A DNA stretch of 64,000 nt from Endozoicomonas sp. OPT23 (lineage in GTDB: Bacteria; Pseudomonadota; Gammaproteobacteria; Pseudomonadales; Endozoicomonadaceae), in assembly GCF_009653635.1 (NCBI RefSeq), contig NZ_PPFD01000005.1:310001-374000 (forward strand), given 5' to 3'. The translations under genes were made by a program, and so were the position numbers. Under the pieces are notes generated by a model. It was not told where the DNA came from. It made no database searches and saw only the letters and a program-made list of their open reading frames with translations. Numbering within the stretch: position 1 is the first letter of the stretch; each line of letters begins with the position of its first letter. Shown here in pieces: positions 8,455 through 17,015 of the stretch.

Positions 8455-9180
8455 TCAGGCCCGGAGCAGTTTATCGCCGGAAGCGCCAATATTTTCCATC
8501 GACTTCATGGTTTTCAGCTGCATTTCATACTGACGACCCAGCTCAATAAACGACACCATCTCTTTCACGGCGTTAACGTTACTGCCTTCCAGTATGCCGG
8601 AAGAAACTCGGATGGCCGGATCAGCCGGTAACGGGTCTGGAACATCACGTCGAAACAGACCATCCTGACTCTTGCTGATATCAGCTGCCGCCGGGTTAAC
8701 CAGCTTCAATACACCAATTTCAGCCAGTGCATTTTCCCGGGCCCCCTGAGGTTTAACTGTTATACGACCGTCACTACCCACTTCCACTCTCTCGAACGGG
8801 GGCAGGACAACAGGCCCGGCATCACTAAGAACGGCATGACCATCGCGGGTCTTCAACATACCGGCTTGATCAACCATAAAGCTGCCAGCACGGGTATAGG
8901 CCTCTTTACCCTTATCATCCAAAACGGCAAACCAGCCTTCGCCATTAATGGCCACATCCAGACTTCGACCCGTCTGCATCATTGGGCCACTTTCAAAACT
9001 GCTCCATTGCTGGCTATCAATCTTTTCACCGGCGGCGGCATTTTCAGCCGCCTCCATGGTGCTCAGATAATCAGCACGAAAACCGGAAGTGGAGAGGTTC
9101 GCCAGATTGTTCGCGTGCACCTGCTGTTTTTGCATGATGCGCACGGTACCTTCAAGAGCTGTGCTCAATACACTGTTCAT
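8455..9180 (-). CDS. flgF: Flagellar proximal rod protein FlgF
   Basis: Proximal rod subunit of 241 residues. The N terminus (MNSVLSTALEGTVRIMQKQQVHANNLANLSTSGFRADY) and the C terminus (GSNVNAVKEMVSFIELGRQYEMQLKTMKSMEN) are the paired helices of rod proteins, and the order between flgE and flgG fits FlgF. It follows flgE by 9 bases. Confidence 0.96.
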   Translation of the reverse strand: MNSVLSTALEGTVRIMQKQQVHANNLANLSTSGFRADYLSTMEAAENAAAGEKIDSQQWSSFESGPMMQTGRSLDVAINGEGWFAVLDDKGKEAYTRAGSFMVDQAGMLKTRDGHAVLSDAGPVVLPPFERVEVGSDGRITVKPQGARENALAEIGVLKLVNPAAADISKSQDGLFRRDVPDPLPADPAIRVSSGILEGSNVNAVKEMVSFIELGRQYEMQLKTMKSMENIGASGDKLLRA

Positions 9181-9189
9181 GATGGCTCC

Positions 9190-10398
9190 TTAAAGAGTGC
9201 TGATCAGCATGCTGGTGTTTTCCTTAAAGGCCGAAATGGATTTGGTGTTAGCCTGATAGGCACTCTGGGCAACAATCATATCCACCAGTTCCATGCTCAT
9301 ATCAACATTGGAATTTTCTCTAGCGCCACCTTTCAATGTGCCTGACTTACCGGCACCTGGCAGACCCACCAGAGCATCCCCTGATTCAACGGACGCTGAC
9401 CAGCTTGTATTTCCTGCTGCTTTCAGACCGTCATTATTGGCAAAGGTCGCAACTGGTACATAGCCCTGTTTCTGGCTCTGACCGTTGGAGTAGGTAGCAA
9501 CAATGGCACCGTCGGCACTGATCGAAATGCCATAGAAGTTACCCGCCGCATAACCATTCTGCTTATTGGAACTGACAGAGAAGTCATTACCAAACTGGGT
9601 CAATTGAGACACATTGATATCCAGCTTCATCTCGGCAGAGCCGTTACCGAAATTATGAGTAAGAGCAACACTGGCCGGAATCTTCACTTTACCGTTGTTA
9701 TCAAAGGTCAGCGTATCTGTCTTGATCGCTTTATCACCGTCCATAAAACGAGCTTCCCAGGTACTCTCACCCGTCGCAGCATTCACTCCGATCTTGGTGT
9801 AATAGGCAGAGATCTGTTTTTCGTTACCGAGGCTGTCATAAACCGTGGTGGTAGTGGTTGAGTGATAAGTGTCGGTTTTGGTTCGATCGAATGTTTTGGT
9901 CGCTCGATCGATCAATTCAGAACGGGCATCCAGATTGGCTACCAGCTTGGCAGTAGAGGTCGTCTTCGCCTTCATGTCTGCATTATTTATTTTCAGTTCA
10001 ACCAGCTGGCCTTCAATCACTTTGCCATTGTCGTCAGTGGCATAACCCATGACCTTGAAGCCTTGTGGATTAACGAGAAAGCCATCCTTATCAGCATTAA
10101 AATTACCCGCACGGGTATAAAAATCCTGACCGTTGCTGTTGCGAGTTATGAAGAAACCATTACCCTTGATCGCCAGATCCGTAGCACTGGTGGTACTGAC
10201 GGTATTACCCTGAGAAAAGTTCGTCTCTATTCCTGATACAGCAACACCACCACCGCTGGAGGCTGCCGAGTAGACATCCGCAAACTGCACATCCATTGCC
10301 TTGTAACCAACGGTGTTGGCGTTTGCGATATTGTTACTGATGATACTCAGGCTTTCACTGGCGGCCTTCAGACCACTGACACTGGTGTTCATAGACAT
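9190..10398 (-). CDS. flgE: Flagellar hook protein FlgE
   Basis: Subunit of the hook, the universal joint outside the outer membrane. It has 402 residues. The N-terminal motif is IISNNIANANTVGYKAMDVQF, followed by the hook-protein DLAIKGNGFFITR region. The C terminus SNVDMSMELVDMIVAQSAYQANTKSIS is diagnostic. It lies 30 bases downstream of flgD on the same strand. Confidence 0.97.
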   Translation of the reverse strand: MSMNTSVSGLKAASESLSIISNNIANANTVGYKAMDVQFADVYSAASSGGGVAVSGIETNFSQGNTVSTTSATDLAIKGNGFFITRNSNGQDFYTRAGNFNADKDGFLVNPQGFKVMGYATDDNGKVIEGQLVELKINNADMKAKTTSTAKLVANLDARSELIDRATKTFDRTKTDTYHSTTTTTVYDSLGNEKQISAYYTKIGVNAATGESTWEARFMDGDKAIKTDTLTFDNNGKVKIPASVALTHNFGNGSAEMKLDINVSQLTQFGNDFSVSSNKQNGYAAGNFYGISISADGAIVATYSNGQSQKQGYVPVATFANNDGLKAAGNTSWSASVESGDALVGLPGAGKSGTLKGGARENSNVDMSMELVDMIVAQSAYQANTKSISAFKENTSMLISTL

Positions 10399-10428
10399 AT
10401 TATAAAATTCCCTGAAATGTCTGATCAG

Positions 10429-11313
10429 TTAAAGAGTTCGAAACAGGCTGTCTCGTAAGGTTGCAGGCTTTCGCCCCAGCTGCTTCTTCATAGTGCGGCT
10501 GTTATAGAAAGGATTTTGCGTCCAGGTTTCACCATTCCGGTTATTACTGGCTGCCTTTCTGTTGAGATTGGGCAGCGAACGGTTCTGTCCGGACGCTGTC
10601 AGAGCCGCCACTGCGACCTGCTGTTCTTTCTCAGGCTCACCCTGAAATTCAGTCACTGCAAAGAGGGGCACCAGGCCAATACCGACCAGGTCGACCAGAA
10701 CATCTTTGGCTTGACCAGGTACAACGACACTTTTGACAATGCTGCTCTGGGCAATACTTTGCTCTACACGATTACCATTACTGATGGCATAGGCTCGCAT
10801 CTGGTAATCACCGTCTTCCAGGTTCTTTTCCAGATCAGCCAGCTCGAAAGAGATGCGGCCCTTTTTCTGAGCACCCAGTTTGAGTTCCGCCAGCGGGTCC
10901 GTTCTTGCAGGATCCAAACCGGATTTATAAACATTGACGACCAATTGAGCCGTCGAGGCAGTCAACAGAACATCGCCTGTTGGATGGCGACCGTCTTCTA
11001 CTTTAAAGATGCTGGCCACCACCATCACTTTCTTGCCCACCAGCCCTGACGCATACAACCCCTGTGACTGATAGACCTGAGTGCTCAGCCCTTTCATTAC
11101 CGTTACCAGTTCTGCGTTCTGCTGCATCATGGTCAGACTGGATAATTGCTGAACCATGACCGCCTGATCCATTGGCTTGCTGGGGTCCTGATATTTCATC
11201 TGGGTCATCAACATCTGCATGAAAGCATCTGCGTCCAGCTTCTGATCAGCGTGAGCACTTATGGATACCGTTAACAGCGGCAGCAGTAATGCCAGAATCC
11301 TGATTAGTGACAT
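10429..11313 (-). CDS. flgD: Hook-scaffold protein FlgD with an apparent Sec signal peptide
   Basis: Hook cap required for FlgE polymerisation. The core DADAFMQMLMTQMKYQDPSKP and VQQLSSLTMMQQ is the FlgD N-terminal motif, and the middle part resembles the FlgD FnIII/tudor-like region. What is odd is the beginning: MSLIRILALLLPLLTVSISAHA is a textbook Sec signal peptide with an AHA cleavage site at residue 22. FlgD normally has no signal peptide because it leaves through the flagellar export channel. No upstream start in frame avoids the signal; the first ATG after it (residue 32) would already be inside the conserved motif. The flgC stop TGA and the flgD start are separated by only three bases (TTG). 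The C-terminal tail is basic and low in complexity. Confidence 0.88.
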   Translation of the reverse strand: MSLIRILALLLPLLTVSISAHADQKLDADAFMQMLMTQMKYQDPSKPMDQAVMVQQLSSLTMMQQNAELVTVMKGLSTQVYQSQGLYASGLVGKKVMVVASIFKVEDGRHPTGDVLLTASTAQLVVNVYKSGLDPARTDPLAELKLGAQKKGRISFELADLEKNLEDGDYQMRAYAISNGNRVEQSIAQSSIVKSVVVPGQAKDVLVDLVGIGLVPLFAVTEFQGEPEKEQQVAVAALTASGQNRSLPNLNRKAASNNRNGETWTQNPFYNSRTMKKQLGRKPATLRDSLFRTL

Positions 11314-11316
11314 CAA

Positions 11317-11727
11317 TCAACGCCCCAGTGTCAGCAGCTTTTCCTGCATACTGCGAGCATTGGACATAACCTCAACACTGGTTTGATAACTGCGGGTCGC
11401 CATCATCATTTCCGACATTTCTTCAATAATGTTGACGTTGGGGTAGTAGACATAACCATTGTCGTCAGCCATCGGATTACCCGGCTCCAGCGCCATAACG
11501 GGCTGATTCTCGCTGACAGACATTCCGATGACCTGCACCGGACTGCCGAGGCTTGATGAAGCGGATGAGAGCATCTCGGCAAAAACCGGCTTTCTGGCCT
11601 GATACACTTCTTTCGGGTCGGAAGTGGCATTTTTGGCATTGGCCATATTGCCGGCAATGGTATTCAGTCTTGTGGTTTGAGCCGCCATGCTTGAGCCGGC
11701 AATGCTGTAGATACTATTTAGAGACAT
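11317..11727 (-). CDS. flgC: Flagellar proximal rod protein FlgC
   Basis: Proximal rod subunit of 136 residues. The start MSLNSIYSIAGSSMAAQTTRLNTIAGNMANA and the ending VNIIEEMSEMMMATRSYQTSVEVMSNARSM match the FlgC family in sequence and length. It lies between flgB and flgD on the same strand. Confidence 0.97.
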   Translation of the reverse strand: MSLNSIYSIAGSSMAAQTTRLNTIAGNMANAKNATSDPKEVYQARKPVFAEMLSSASSSLGSPVQVIGMSVSENQPVMALEPGNPMADDNGYVYYPNVNIIEEMSEMMMATRSYQTSVEVMSNARSMQEKLLTLGR

Positions 11728-11805
11728 AAACGCTGGTTACTTCCTTTTACTCGGGGCTGCTTTCACAAAGCTGCTTTCAAAAAGCCATCTTCTCTAGAAA
11801 ATGAC

Positions 11806-12207
11806 TTAGCCGTTAATGGCTCGTTCCAGCCCTTTCAACTTCATATTCAAAAAGGTAAAGCTGGTTTCAAATGCCATTCGGTTACGCATGAAAGCGGCCT
11901 GCTCATAACCCAGTTCAACACTGTTTCCGTCCACAGCCTTGCCTTCAGCGTCTCTTTCATACGCTGCAGTGACAATGCTTTCAGAACCCGGAAGCACCAG
12001 CTTGTTGCTGCGCATACCCGCTGCAGCTTCCGTGTCGGAGCTCTGGTTTATCTGCTGCTCAAACACTTGCTTAAAGTTGAGGTCACGAGCCTTATAGCCC
12101 GGCGTTTCCATATTAGAAATATTACCGGCGATAACTTCCGCACGACTTGCCCGAAACTGAAGCGTAGCGGGCAACACACCCAATGCACCGTCTATGGATA
12201 TAGCCAT
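11806..12207 (-). CDS. flgB: Flagellar proximal rod protein FlgB
   Basis: Innermost rod subunit of 133 residues. The N terminus has LQFRASRAEVIAGNISNMETPGYKARD, the standard FlgB form of the rod motif, and the C terminus has VELGYEQAAFMRNRMAFETSFTFLN. It is the first gene of the flgB-J operon, preceded by a sigma-54 promoter at 12265-12280. Confidence 0.97.
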   Translation of the reverse strand: MAISIDGALGVLPATLQFRASRAEVIAGNISNMETPGYKARDLNFKQVFEQQINQSSDTEAAAGMRSNKLVLPGSESIVTAAYERDAEGKAVDGNSVELGYEQAAFMRNRMAFETSFTFLNMKLKGLERAING

Positions 12208-12264
12208 TCCTGTTCCTTTCAGCGACTGCTGAATCTCACTTGCTAATAATTAGTCTTATGCTGT

Positions 12265-12280
12265 AGCAAGCGGCATGCCA
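12265..12280 (-). promoter_or_regulatory. Sigma-54 (RpoN) promoter of the flgB operon
   Basis: Minus strand TGGCATG, 4 bases, TTGCT matches the RpoN -24/-12 consensus (TGGCAYR-N4-TTGCW), with GG and GC spaced correctly, about 58 bases before flgB. In polar-flagellum hierarchies this operon is activated by FlrC/FleR, and an flrC-like gene lies at 21242-22666. Confidence 0.8.
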
Positions 12281-12460
12281 GTTTACTCAGCTGATGGCTC
12301 AGCTATGAAAACTGTGAGCCCATCGACAGATGTTTTTCACTCAACCACTTCCTCGCAGCGAGAATCGACTGGACTATCAGCAGCGAATCATTAACCTAGG
12401 AAACACAACAATTTCAGCCCCACTCATGCGGAAAGTATCTTCCTCGGTATTACCACTTAC

Positions 12461-13171
12461 ATGACCAACGACCTATACAATCGAGTGGTTATCCTTGCGT
12501 TAACCCTCTGCTCCTGCGTTTGCGAAGCCAGCTCGTCACCTCTTCAGCAGCAGTTGCTGCTCGCAGCCGAACAGGCACTGATAACAAAAGCCAGAAAACT
12601 GAAAAACGATCACAAGGCCGCTCGCTACTCCATAGACGATATCTCAATACCCGGAAGCATTAGCCTCCAGCCGTGCAAGCAGCTACCGGACGTTAAGATC
12701 AGCACAGCACCAAGGGCTGGCAGGCAGAGGTTAAAACTGAGTTGCCCCGAAAATGGTTGGGCGTTGTTTGCCAGTGGCACAATCCGGTTATACAAACCGG
12801 TACTAACCAGCCTGACACTTCTTTCTGCTGGAACAAAGCCTGGCATCAGCCAGTTACAGTGGCAGGAAAAAGATATAGGTGAACTTCGACGAGGCTATCT
12901 CACGTCCCTGAATGAACTGAGAGACAGGCAAGCCAGGCGACAGATCAAAGCGGGAACAACACTTACTCCTGCGATGTTTAAACCGGAAGAGATTATTCAA
13001 AGAGGGGAGGAAGTTATTCTGATCGTAAAAACCAGCACTCTGGAGATCAGCATGCCCGGAAGATCCATGGAAAAAGGTACTATGGGAAAGCAGATTCGCG
13101 TTCGAAATCTGTCCAGCAATAAAGTTGTCAGGGGAATTGTTTCCGGAAAAGGATTTATTACTGTTCAGTAA
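12461..13171 (+). CDS. flgA: P-ring assembly chaperone FlgA
   Basis: Periplasmic chaperone for P-ring (FlgI) assembly. It has 236 residues. An N-terminal signal peptide (VVILALTLCSCVCEASS) is followed by a poorly conserved domain and a C-terminal SAF domain (IKAGTTLTPAMFKPEEIIQRGEEVILIV, GKQIRVRNLSSNKVVRGIVSGKGFI), the diagnostic FlgA region. It is divergent from flgB and is followed 118 bases later by flgM, the usual flgAMN order. Confidence 0.93.
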   Translation: MTNDLYNRVVILALTLCSCVCEASSSPLQQQLLLAAEQALITKARKLKNDHKAARYSIDDISIPGSISLQPCKQLPDVKISTAPRAGRQRLKLSCPENGWALFASGTIRLYKPVLTSLTLLSAGTKPGISQLQWQEKDIGELRRGYLTSLNELRDRQARRQIKAGTTLTPAMFKPEEIIQRGEEVILIVKTSTLEISMPGRSMEKGTMGKQIRVRNLSSNKVVRGIVSGKGFITVQ

Positions 13172-13289
13172 CATTTAATTATTTCCTCCCCGAGGCGTTT
13201 CCTTAAGTACGACCCAGCCCTGCCACCCCAATTGATCTGGTGTAATATAGGCGCCTGACTACTCGCTGAAACCTGTGAGCCAAATAACC

Positions 13290-13565
13290 ATGACAACTAT
13301 TTCCGATATCCGCTCCAGCACCCCTATTCGCTTCAGCTCTGAGCGCAAGCAGACCGAGACCAAAGAGCTGCCTGTCAGCACTGTCAGCCTTAGCGATACA
13401 TCTGAAGTGCTGACCAAGGCTGAGGAATACACCAAACGTGTTCCCGACGTTGATGAAGCCAAAGTAGCTGAAATCAAAACTGCTATCGCAAACGGTGATT
13501 TCAAGCTCAATCACGACCGACTGGCACAGAAAATGCTCGACTTTGAACTGACTCTTTTTGACTGA
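13290..13565 (+). CDS. flgM: Anti-sigma-28 factor FlgM
   Basis: Binds FliA in the cytoplasm and is exported once the hook is complete, releasing late-gene transcription. The product is small (91 residues from the ATG at 13290; a GTG five codons upstream at 13275 is also possible). It is Ser/Thr-rich at the N terminus and has the conserved FliA-binding C terminus VDEAKVAEIKTAIANGDFKLNHDRLAQKMLDFE. It lies between flgA and flgN. Its target sites are probably the three TTTAAG-N14-GTCGTTTAT motifs near 1-5.3 kb. Confidence 0.92.
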   Translation: MTTISDIRSSTPIRFSSERKQTETKELPVSTVSLSDTSEVLTKAEEYTKRVPDVDEAKVAEIKTAIANGDFKLNHDRLAQKMLDFELTLFD

Positions 13566-13595
13566 TCATTTTTGATCGAGCCTCAGGTTTTTCTC

Positions 13596-14069
13596 ATGCC
13601 CCAACAAGCGATTTTAGACACCCTTCTGGATGAACTGGAACTCTATGAAGAGTTACTGGAAACCCTGCACGTTCAGCAGGAACAGCTATCCGGACGGGAA
13701 AGCAAAGGGCTGGAACAAAGTGCCGAAATTATTGTAAGTCTGGTCACCGAAACCCGTGACAACCGCAAGGTTCGATCGCAACTGCTGGCAGATCTGGAAC
13801 TGGAAAATACTCCGGAGGGAATGGATATTTATCTTTCCGAACTCCCGGCATCCAGACAGGTTGAAGCAACAGAAACCTGGGAAGAGCTGGTTGAGCTGGT
13901 TGCCGAATGCAAAGCCGTCAATCAGGTCAATGGCCAACTGTTGAACATACAACAACAGATGACCGAGAACCTGCTTCAGCGTCTGGATATCCAGAATACT
14001 CACCCTGCCTATTCTTCTGATGGCCATCAGAAAAAAGAGCACAGTGCTCTTTATCAAACCAGCACTTGA
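13596..14069 (+). CDS. flgN: Flagellar export chaperone FlgN
   Basis: Cytoplasmic chaperone for FlgK and FlgL. It is about 157 residues from the ATG at 13596 (MPQQAILDTLLDELELYEELLETLHVQQ). The protein is mostly helical and Gln/Glu-rich with no enzymatic motif, and its length and position directly after flgM fit FlgN. Sequence conservation in this family is low, so context carries much of the call. The stop codon lies inside a 21-bp direct repeat (14049-14092), a small local duplication. Confidence 0.85.
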   Translation: MPQQAILDTLLDELELYEELLETLHVQQEQLSGRESKGLEQSAEIIVSLVTETRDNRKVRSQLLADLELENTPEGMDIYLSELPASRQVEATETWEELVELVAECKAVNQVNGQLLNIQQQMTENLLQRLDIQNTHPAYSSDGHQKKEHSALYQTST

Positions 14070-14092
14070 GCCTTTATCAAACCAGCGCCTGA
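14049..14092. repeat. 21-bp direct repeat at the flgN 3' end
   Basis: CTTTATCAAACCAGC followed by a near-identical tail occurs at 14049-14069 and again at 14072-14092, a 23-base spacing. The first copy contains the flgN stop codon, and the second lies in the flgN-fliJ convergent gap. It is probably a slippage duplication. Confidence 0.6.
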
Positions 14093-14121
14093 ACGTTATT
14101 TTTCAAAAAGCAAGCTTCCGG

Positions 14122-14577
14122 TCAAAGGGAATTTGACCCATAGCTCATGCGGGCCGAAAACTCATCCAGCAAACTCTGCTCCTGTTTCTGCAGCTTTTTA
14201 TTTAACAGAATCTGATGACGACCCAACAGATGCTCGGCCGTTTTAACCTGTCGTTTTTCCTGCTGATAAGATTCCTGAACGGATTGACACTGAACCTCCT
14301 GCACTGCCACCTGATGCTGCTGATGGCGAACCGCGTGATCCACCCTTTCCACCATCATCTGGGCACTGTTCAGAGCCAGGCCACTGGCCTGCTTATTGGT
14401 ACTCCAGACATAGCCCTGCCGGTATTCTTCCAGCTGCTCTAATCGTTGTTCTTCCTGAACAAGACGACTCTGCTCAGCCACCAGAGCATCTTTCGCCTTA
14501 TCACACGTCATTTGACGAATAATGAGCAATCGATTCAGCTGTTTTTTTCTTTTCACACTCAGTCCCTGGAAAATCAA
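14122..14577 (-). CDS. fliJ: Flagellar export protein FliJ
   Basis: Coiled-coil stalk protein of the flagellar export ATPase (FliH-FliI-FliJ). It has about 150 residues, almost entirely charged heptad-type helix (CDKAKDALVAEQSRLVQEEQRLEQLEEY). It lies directly after fliI on the same strand, as in most flagellar operons. Start choice is uncertain: the longest frame begins with TTG at 14577, but a GTG at 14556 has a better-placed AGGGA ribosome binding site. It ends against convergent flgN; no fliK follows, unlike many gammaproteobacteria. Confidence 0.85.
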   Translation of the reverse strand: MIFQGLSVKRKKQLNRLLIIRQMTCDKAKDALVAEQSRLVQEEQRLEQLEEYRQGYVWSTNKQASGLALNSAQMMVERVDHAVRHQQHQVAVQEVQCQSVQESYQQEKRQVKTAEHLLGRHQILLNKKLQKQEQSLLDEFSARMSYGSNSL

Positions 14578-14580
14578 TCT

Positions 14581-15912
14581 CTACCAGAGGTTATGCAATT
14601 GCTGTACCGACTCGTCAAAATCAGAGGCTTCGAACATACCCTGAGTGAGCATATTCGACATGGATGGATAGAGTGAGAAAGCCTGATCAATTTCCGGGTC
14701 TGTTCCCTGACGATAGGCACCCAGAGTCAAAAGCTCTTTGTTTCGACTGTAAAGGGAAAGCGTTTTCCGGAACTTCAACGCCCTATCAAGATGCTGCTTA
14801 TCCACCACCTGCGGCATCACTCGGCTTACGGATTGTTCTACGTCGATAGCCGGATAATGACCTGACTCGGCCAGCTCACGGCTCAACACAAAGTGGCCGT
14901 CCAGAATCGCACGCGCAGCATCAGCAATGGGGTCCTGTTGATCATCACCTTCTGACAGCACGGTATAAAAAGCGGTCATACTGCCCTGCTGATTCTCACC
15001 ATTACCGGCTCTTTCTACCAATGCTGGCAGCATACTGAACACTGACGGCGGATAACCTTTGGTTGCCGGTGGCTCACCGACCGCTAACGCAATTTCTCGC
15101 TGCGCCTGGGCAAAACGGGTCAGGGAGTCCATCAATAACAAAACATCCTTACCCTGATCACGAAAATATTCGGCAATTCTGTGGCAAAGCCTTGAAGCCC
15201 TGAGTCGCATAACCGGCGAACTGTCAGCAGGAGCGGCTACGACCACTGCACGACGAAGACCTTCTTCACCGAGACTGTGTTCAATAAACTCCCGCACCTC
15301 ACGACCACGCTCACCGACAAGACCCACCACAGTGACTTCAGCACTGGTATAGCGGGTCATCATACCCAGCAGAACACTCTTACCCACACCACTGCCTGCG
15401 AACAAGCCTAATCGCTGCCCTTTACCAACAGTTAGCATGGCGTTGATAGCCCGTACCCCCACATTCAGAGGTTCCGAAATAGGCCGGCGTCGCAGCGGGT
15501 TAATTATTTCGCTTTCCAGCGGGGTAGACACTTTGGTGTCGATAGCGCCAAGGCCATCCAGTGGTTTGCCAGTGCCATCGATAACCCTTCCGAGCAGTTC
15601 GTCACCAACAGGAATACGACTGCCAGTACGGATAGGCATGACCCAGTCACCGGACCGGAGACTGGTTGGTGGTTCAAGGGGCATCAGAAACAATCGCCCG
15701 CCATCGAAGCCAACCACCTCTGCTTCCAGCTTTACGCCATTATCATCACCAATGAGACAGCGCTGCCCGGTGCTGAGCACACAGCCTCTGGCCTCAAGAC
15801 AGAGACCGTTTACCCGGTAAAGGCGACCATAAACCTGCCCAGCGGAAACACGACAGTTATTCTCTGCTTTCTTCAGCCGCTCACTGAGGTCCAATACGCC
15901 TTCACCTGTCAT
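14581..15912 (-). CDS. fliI: Flagellum-specific ATPase FliI
   Basis: ATPase that powers and unloads substrates for flagellar export at the cytoplasmic gate. It has 443 residues, the usual length. The Walker A motif [15 protein letters not shown], the [12 protein letters not shown] motif, the Walker B region [19 protein letters not shown] and the ATPase signature [15 protein letters not shown] are all intact. It is separated by only 9 bases from the upstream actin-like gene rather than from fliH, as would be usual. Confidence 0.98.
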   Translation of the reverse strand: MTGEGVLDLSERLKKAENNCRVSAGQVYGRLYRVNGLCLEARGCVLSTGQRCLIGDDNGVKLEAEVVGFDGGRLFLMPLEPPTSLRSGDWVMPIRTGSRIPVGDELLGRVIDGTGKPLDGLGAIDTKVSTPLESEIINPLRRRPISEPLNVGVRAINAMLTVGKGQRLGLFAGSGVGKSVLLGMMTRYTSAEVTVVGLVGERGREVREFIEHSLGEEGLRRAVVVAAPADSSPVMRLRASRLCHRIAEYFRDQGKDVLLLMDSLTRFAQAQREIALAVGEPPATKGYPPSVFSMLPALVERAGNGENQQGSMTAFYTVLSEGDDQQDPIADAARAILDGHFVLSRELAESGHYPAIDVEQSVSRVMPQVVDKQHLDRALKFRKTLSLYSRNKELLTLGAYRQGTDPEIDQAFSLYPSMSNMLTQGMFEASDFDESVQQLHNLW

Positions 15913-15921
15913 AAGCGATCA

Positions 15922-16908
15922 TCAACCTACATTCTTGATGGTTTCGAGCTTATAGATGCCTCTTGAGATCGCCATATCAGGCTGCTCGGGAATCAGGGCA
16001 TCAACTCCCAGTTCAAGTGCAAGTTCTTCACCAATCAGGGAAGCACCACCACCGACAATCAGAACCTTGTCCAGCAGGGTTGGCGAGGAAACCATGGCTT
16101 CCAGTTCGCGCAGAATGGTTTTCAATACAGTACGGCTGGCTCGTTCAATCAGGTTACCGACTTCGATATTTTTCAGTCGGCCTGTTTTCAGTGCTTCTTC
16201 CGCCATGGCTCGGGGAATACGCTTGATACCAAACTCAGGCGCCGCCAGCTCGGAAAAACGTTCCGCAATGGTCAGCACACCGGTCTGAAAACTGTCGTAG
16301 GCTTCAATAGTGCCATTGGGCGTTACTACTGAGACGTCAGTTGTCGTCCCACCAATATCAACCACCAGTATTTTCATGGCTTCATCAAAGCCGGGTTTCA
16401 AAGCACCTGAATCGTCACGAATGGTATCGAACAGCGCCGGAATACCTTCCGGATAAACCTTGCAGTCGATGATCTCAGCCAGCTGATGACCTGCTGCCGA
16501 TTTGATACCACCGAGAATATTGCGTTTCTTACTGGAGATCAGTTTCTGGTTGATCGGGTCGCCTTTCACTTTCGAGAAAAACTGATTCATTGGCAGAGTT
16601 ACGGCGACCCGTACACTGCGACCGGCAAAACCACTCTGTCTCAGGGTTTCGTGCACCAGGGCACGATTCGCCTCGGACGTTTGATAGGATGGAATATTGG
16701 TGCGAATAATATCGTCAAAGTCACCATTGACGGTGTACTCACCACCTTCCTCGGTAAAATAGGCAGATTCGGCATAGCCGTTGATATCCACCTTGGCCTG
16801 CTCAGCAATACGGGAAGGCACAACACGAGTCAGCACCGCACCATTTTCAGCCCGGTAGGTAGCCTTGGCCTGGGCAGAACCCTCATCAATCACGACCAAT
16901 ACGGTCAT
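15922..16908 (-). CDS. ParM/StbA-family actin-like ATPase inside the flagellar operon
   Basis: Actin-fold ATPase of 328 residues, similar in length and motif order to plasmid-partition ParM. Visible are phosphate-1 VVIDEGSAQAK (residues 5-15), the segment RVAVTLPMNQF (100-110) and VYPEGIPALF (151-160) matching ParM's TLP and MPESIP regions, phosphate-2 VVDIGGTTTDVSVV (182-195, with the Asp and GGTT intact) and the adenosine motif VLIVGGGASLIG (282-293). All nucleotide-contacting motifs look functional. ParM forms filaments that push plasmids apart together with ParR and a centromere; no ParR-like gene is visible here. It has a strong ribosome binding site (CAGGAGAGAGAA) and lies between fliH and fliI in the same direction. 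A role in flagellar placement or export is speculative; a captured plasmid gene is the alternative. Confidence 0.88.
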   Translation of the reverse strand: MTVLVVIDEGSAQAKATYRAENGAVLTRVVPSRIAEQAKVDINGYAESAYFTEEGGEYTVNGDFDDIIRTNIPSYQTSEANRALVHETLRQSGFAGRSVRVAVTLPMNQFFSKVKGDPINQKLISSKKRNILGGIKSAAGHQLAEIIDCKVYPEGIPALFDTIRDDSGALKPGFDEAMKILVVDIGGTTTDVSVVTPNGTIEAYDSFQTGVLTIAERFSELAAPEFGIKRIPRAMAEEALKTGRLKNIEVGNLIERASRTVLKTILRELEAMVSSPTLLDKVLIVGGGASLIGEELALELGVDALIPEQPDMAISRGIYKLETIKNVG

Positions 16909-16928
16909 TTCTCTCTCCTGAATACATC

Positions 16929-17008
16929 CTGAAACTGCAGCCGTTAATTATTCACAGGCAGTTTCAGTACAACTTATTGAATTCAATAAAAGACAGTTAT
17001 TACCTGTC
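16929..17008 (-). promoter_or_regulatory. Cluster of three inverted repeats between fliH and the actin-like gene
   Basis: In transcription order the gap holds: GACAG/CTGTC (16992-17008) just past the fliH stop, followed on the minus strand by TTTTATTG; a perfect 16-bp palindrome TTATTGAATTCAATAA (16974-16989); and a perfect 10-bp inverted repeat CTGAAACTGC/GCAGTTTCAG (16929-16938 and 16958-16967) shortly before the ribosome binding site. The first could be a weak terminator, and the others resemble protein-binding operators. No promoter was identified with confidence. Confidence 0.5.
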
Positions 17009-17015
17009 CTGGCCG

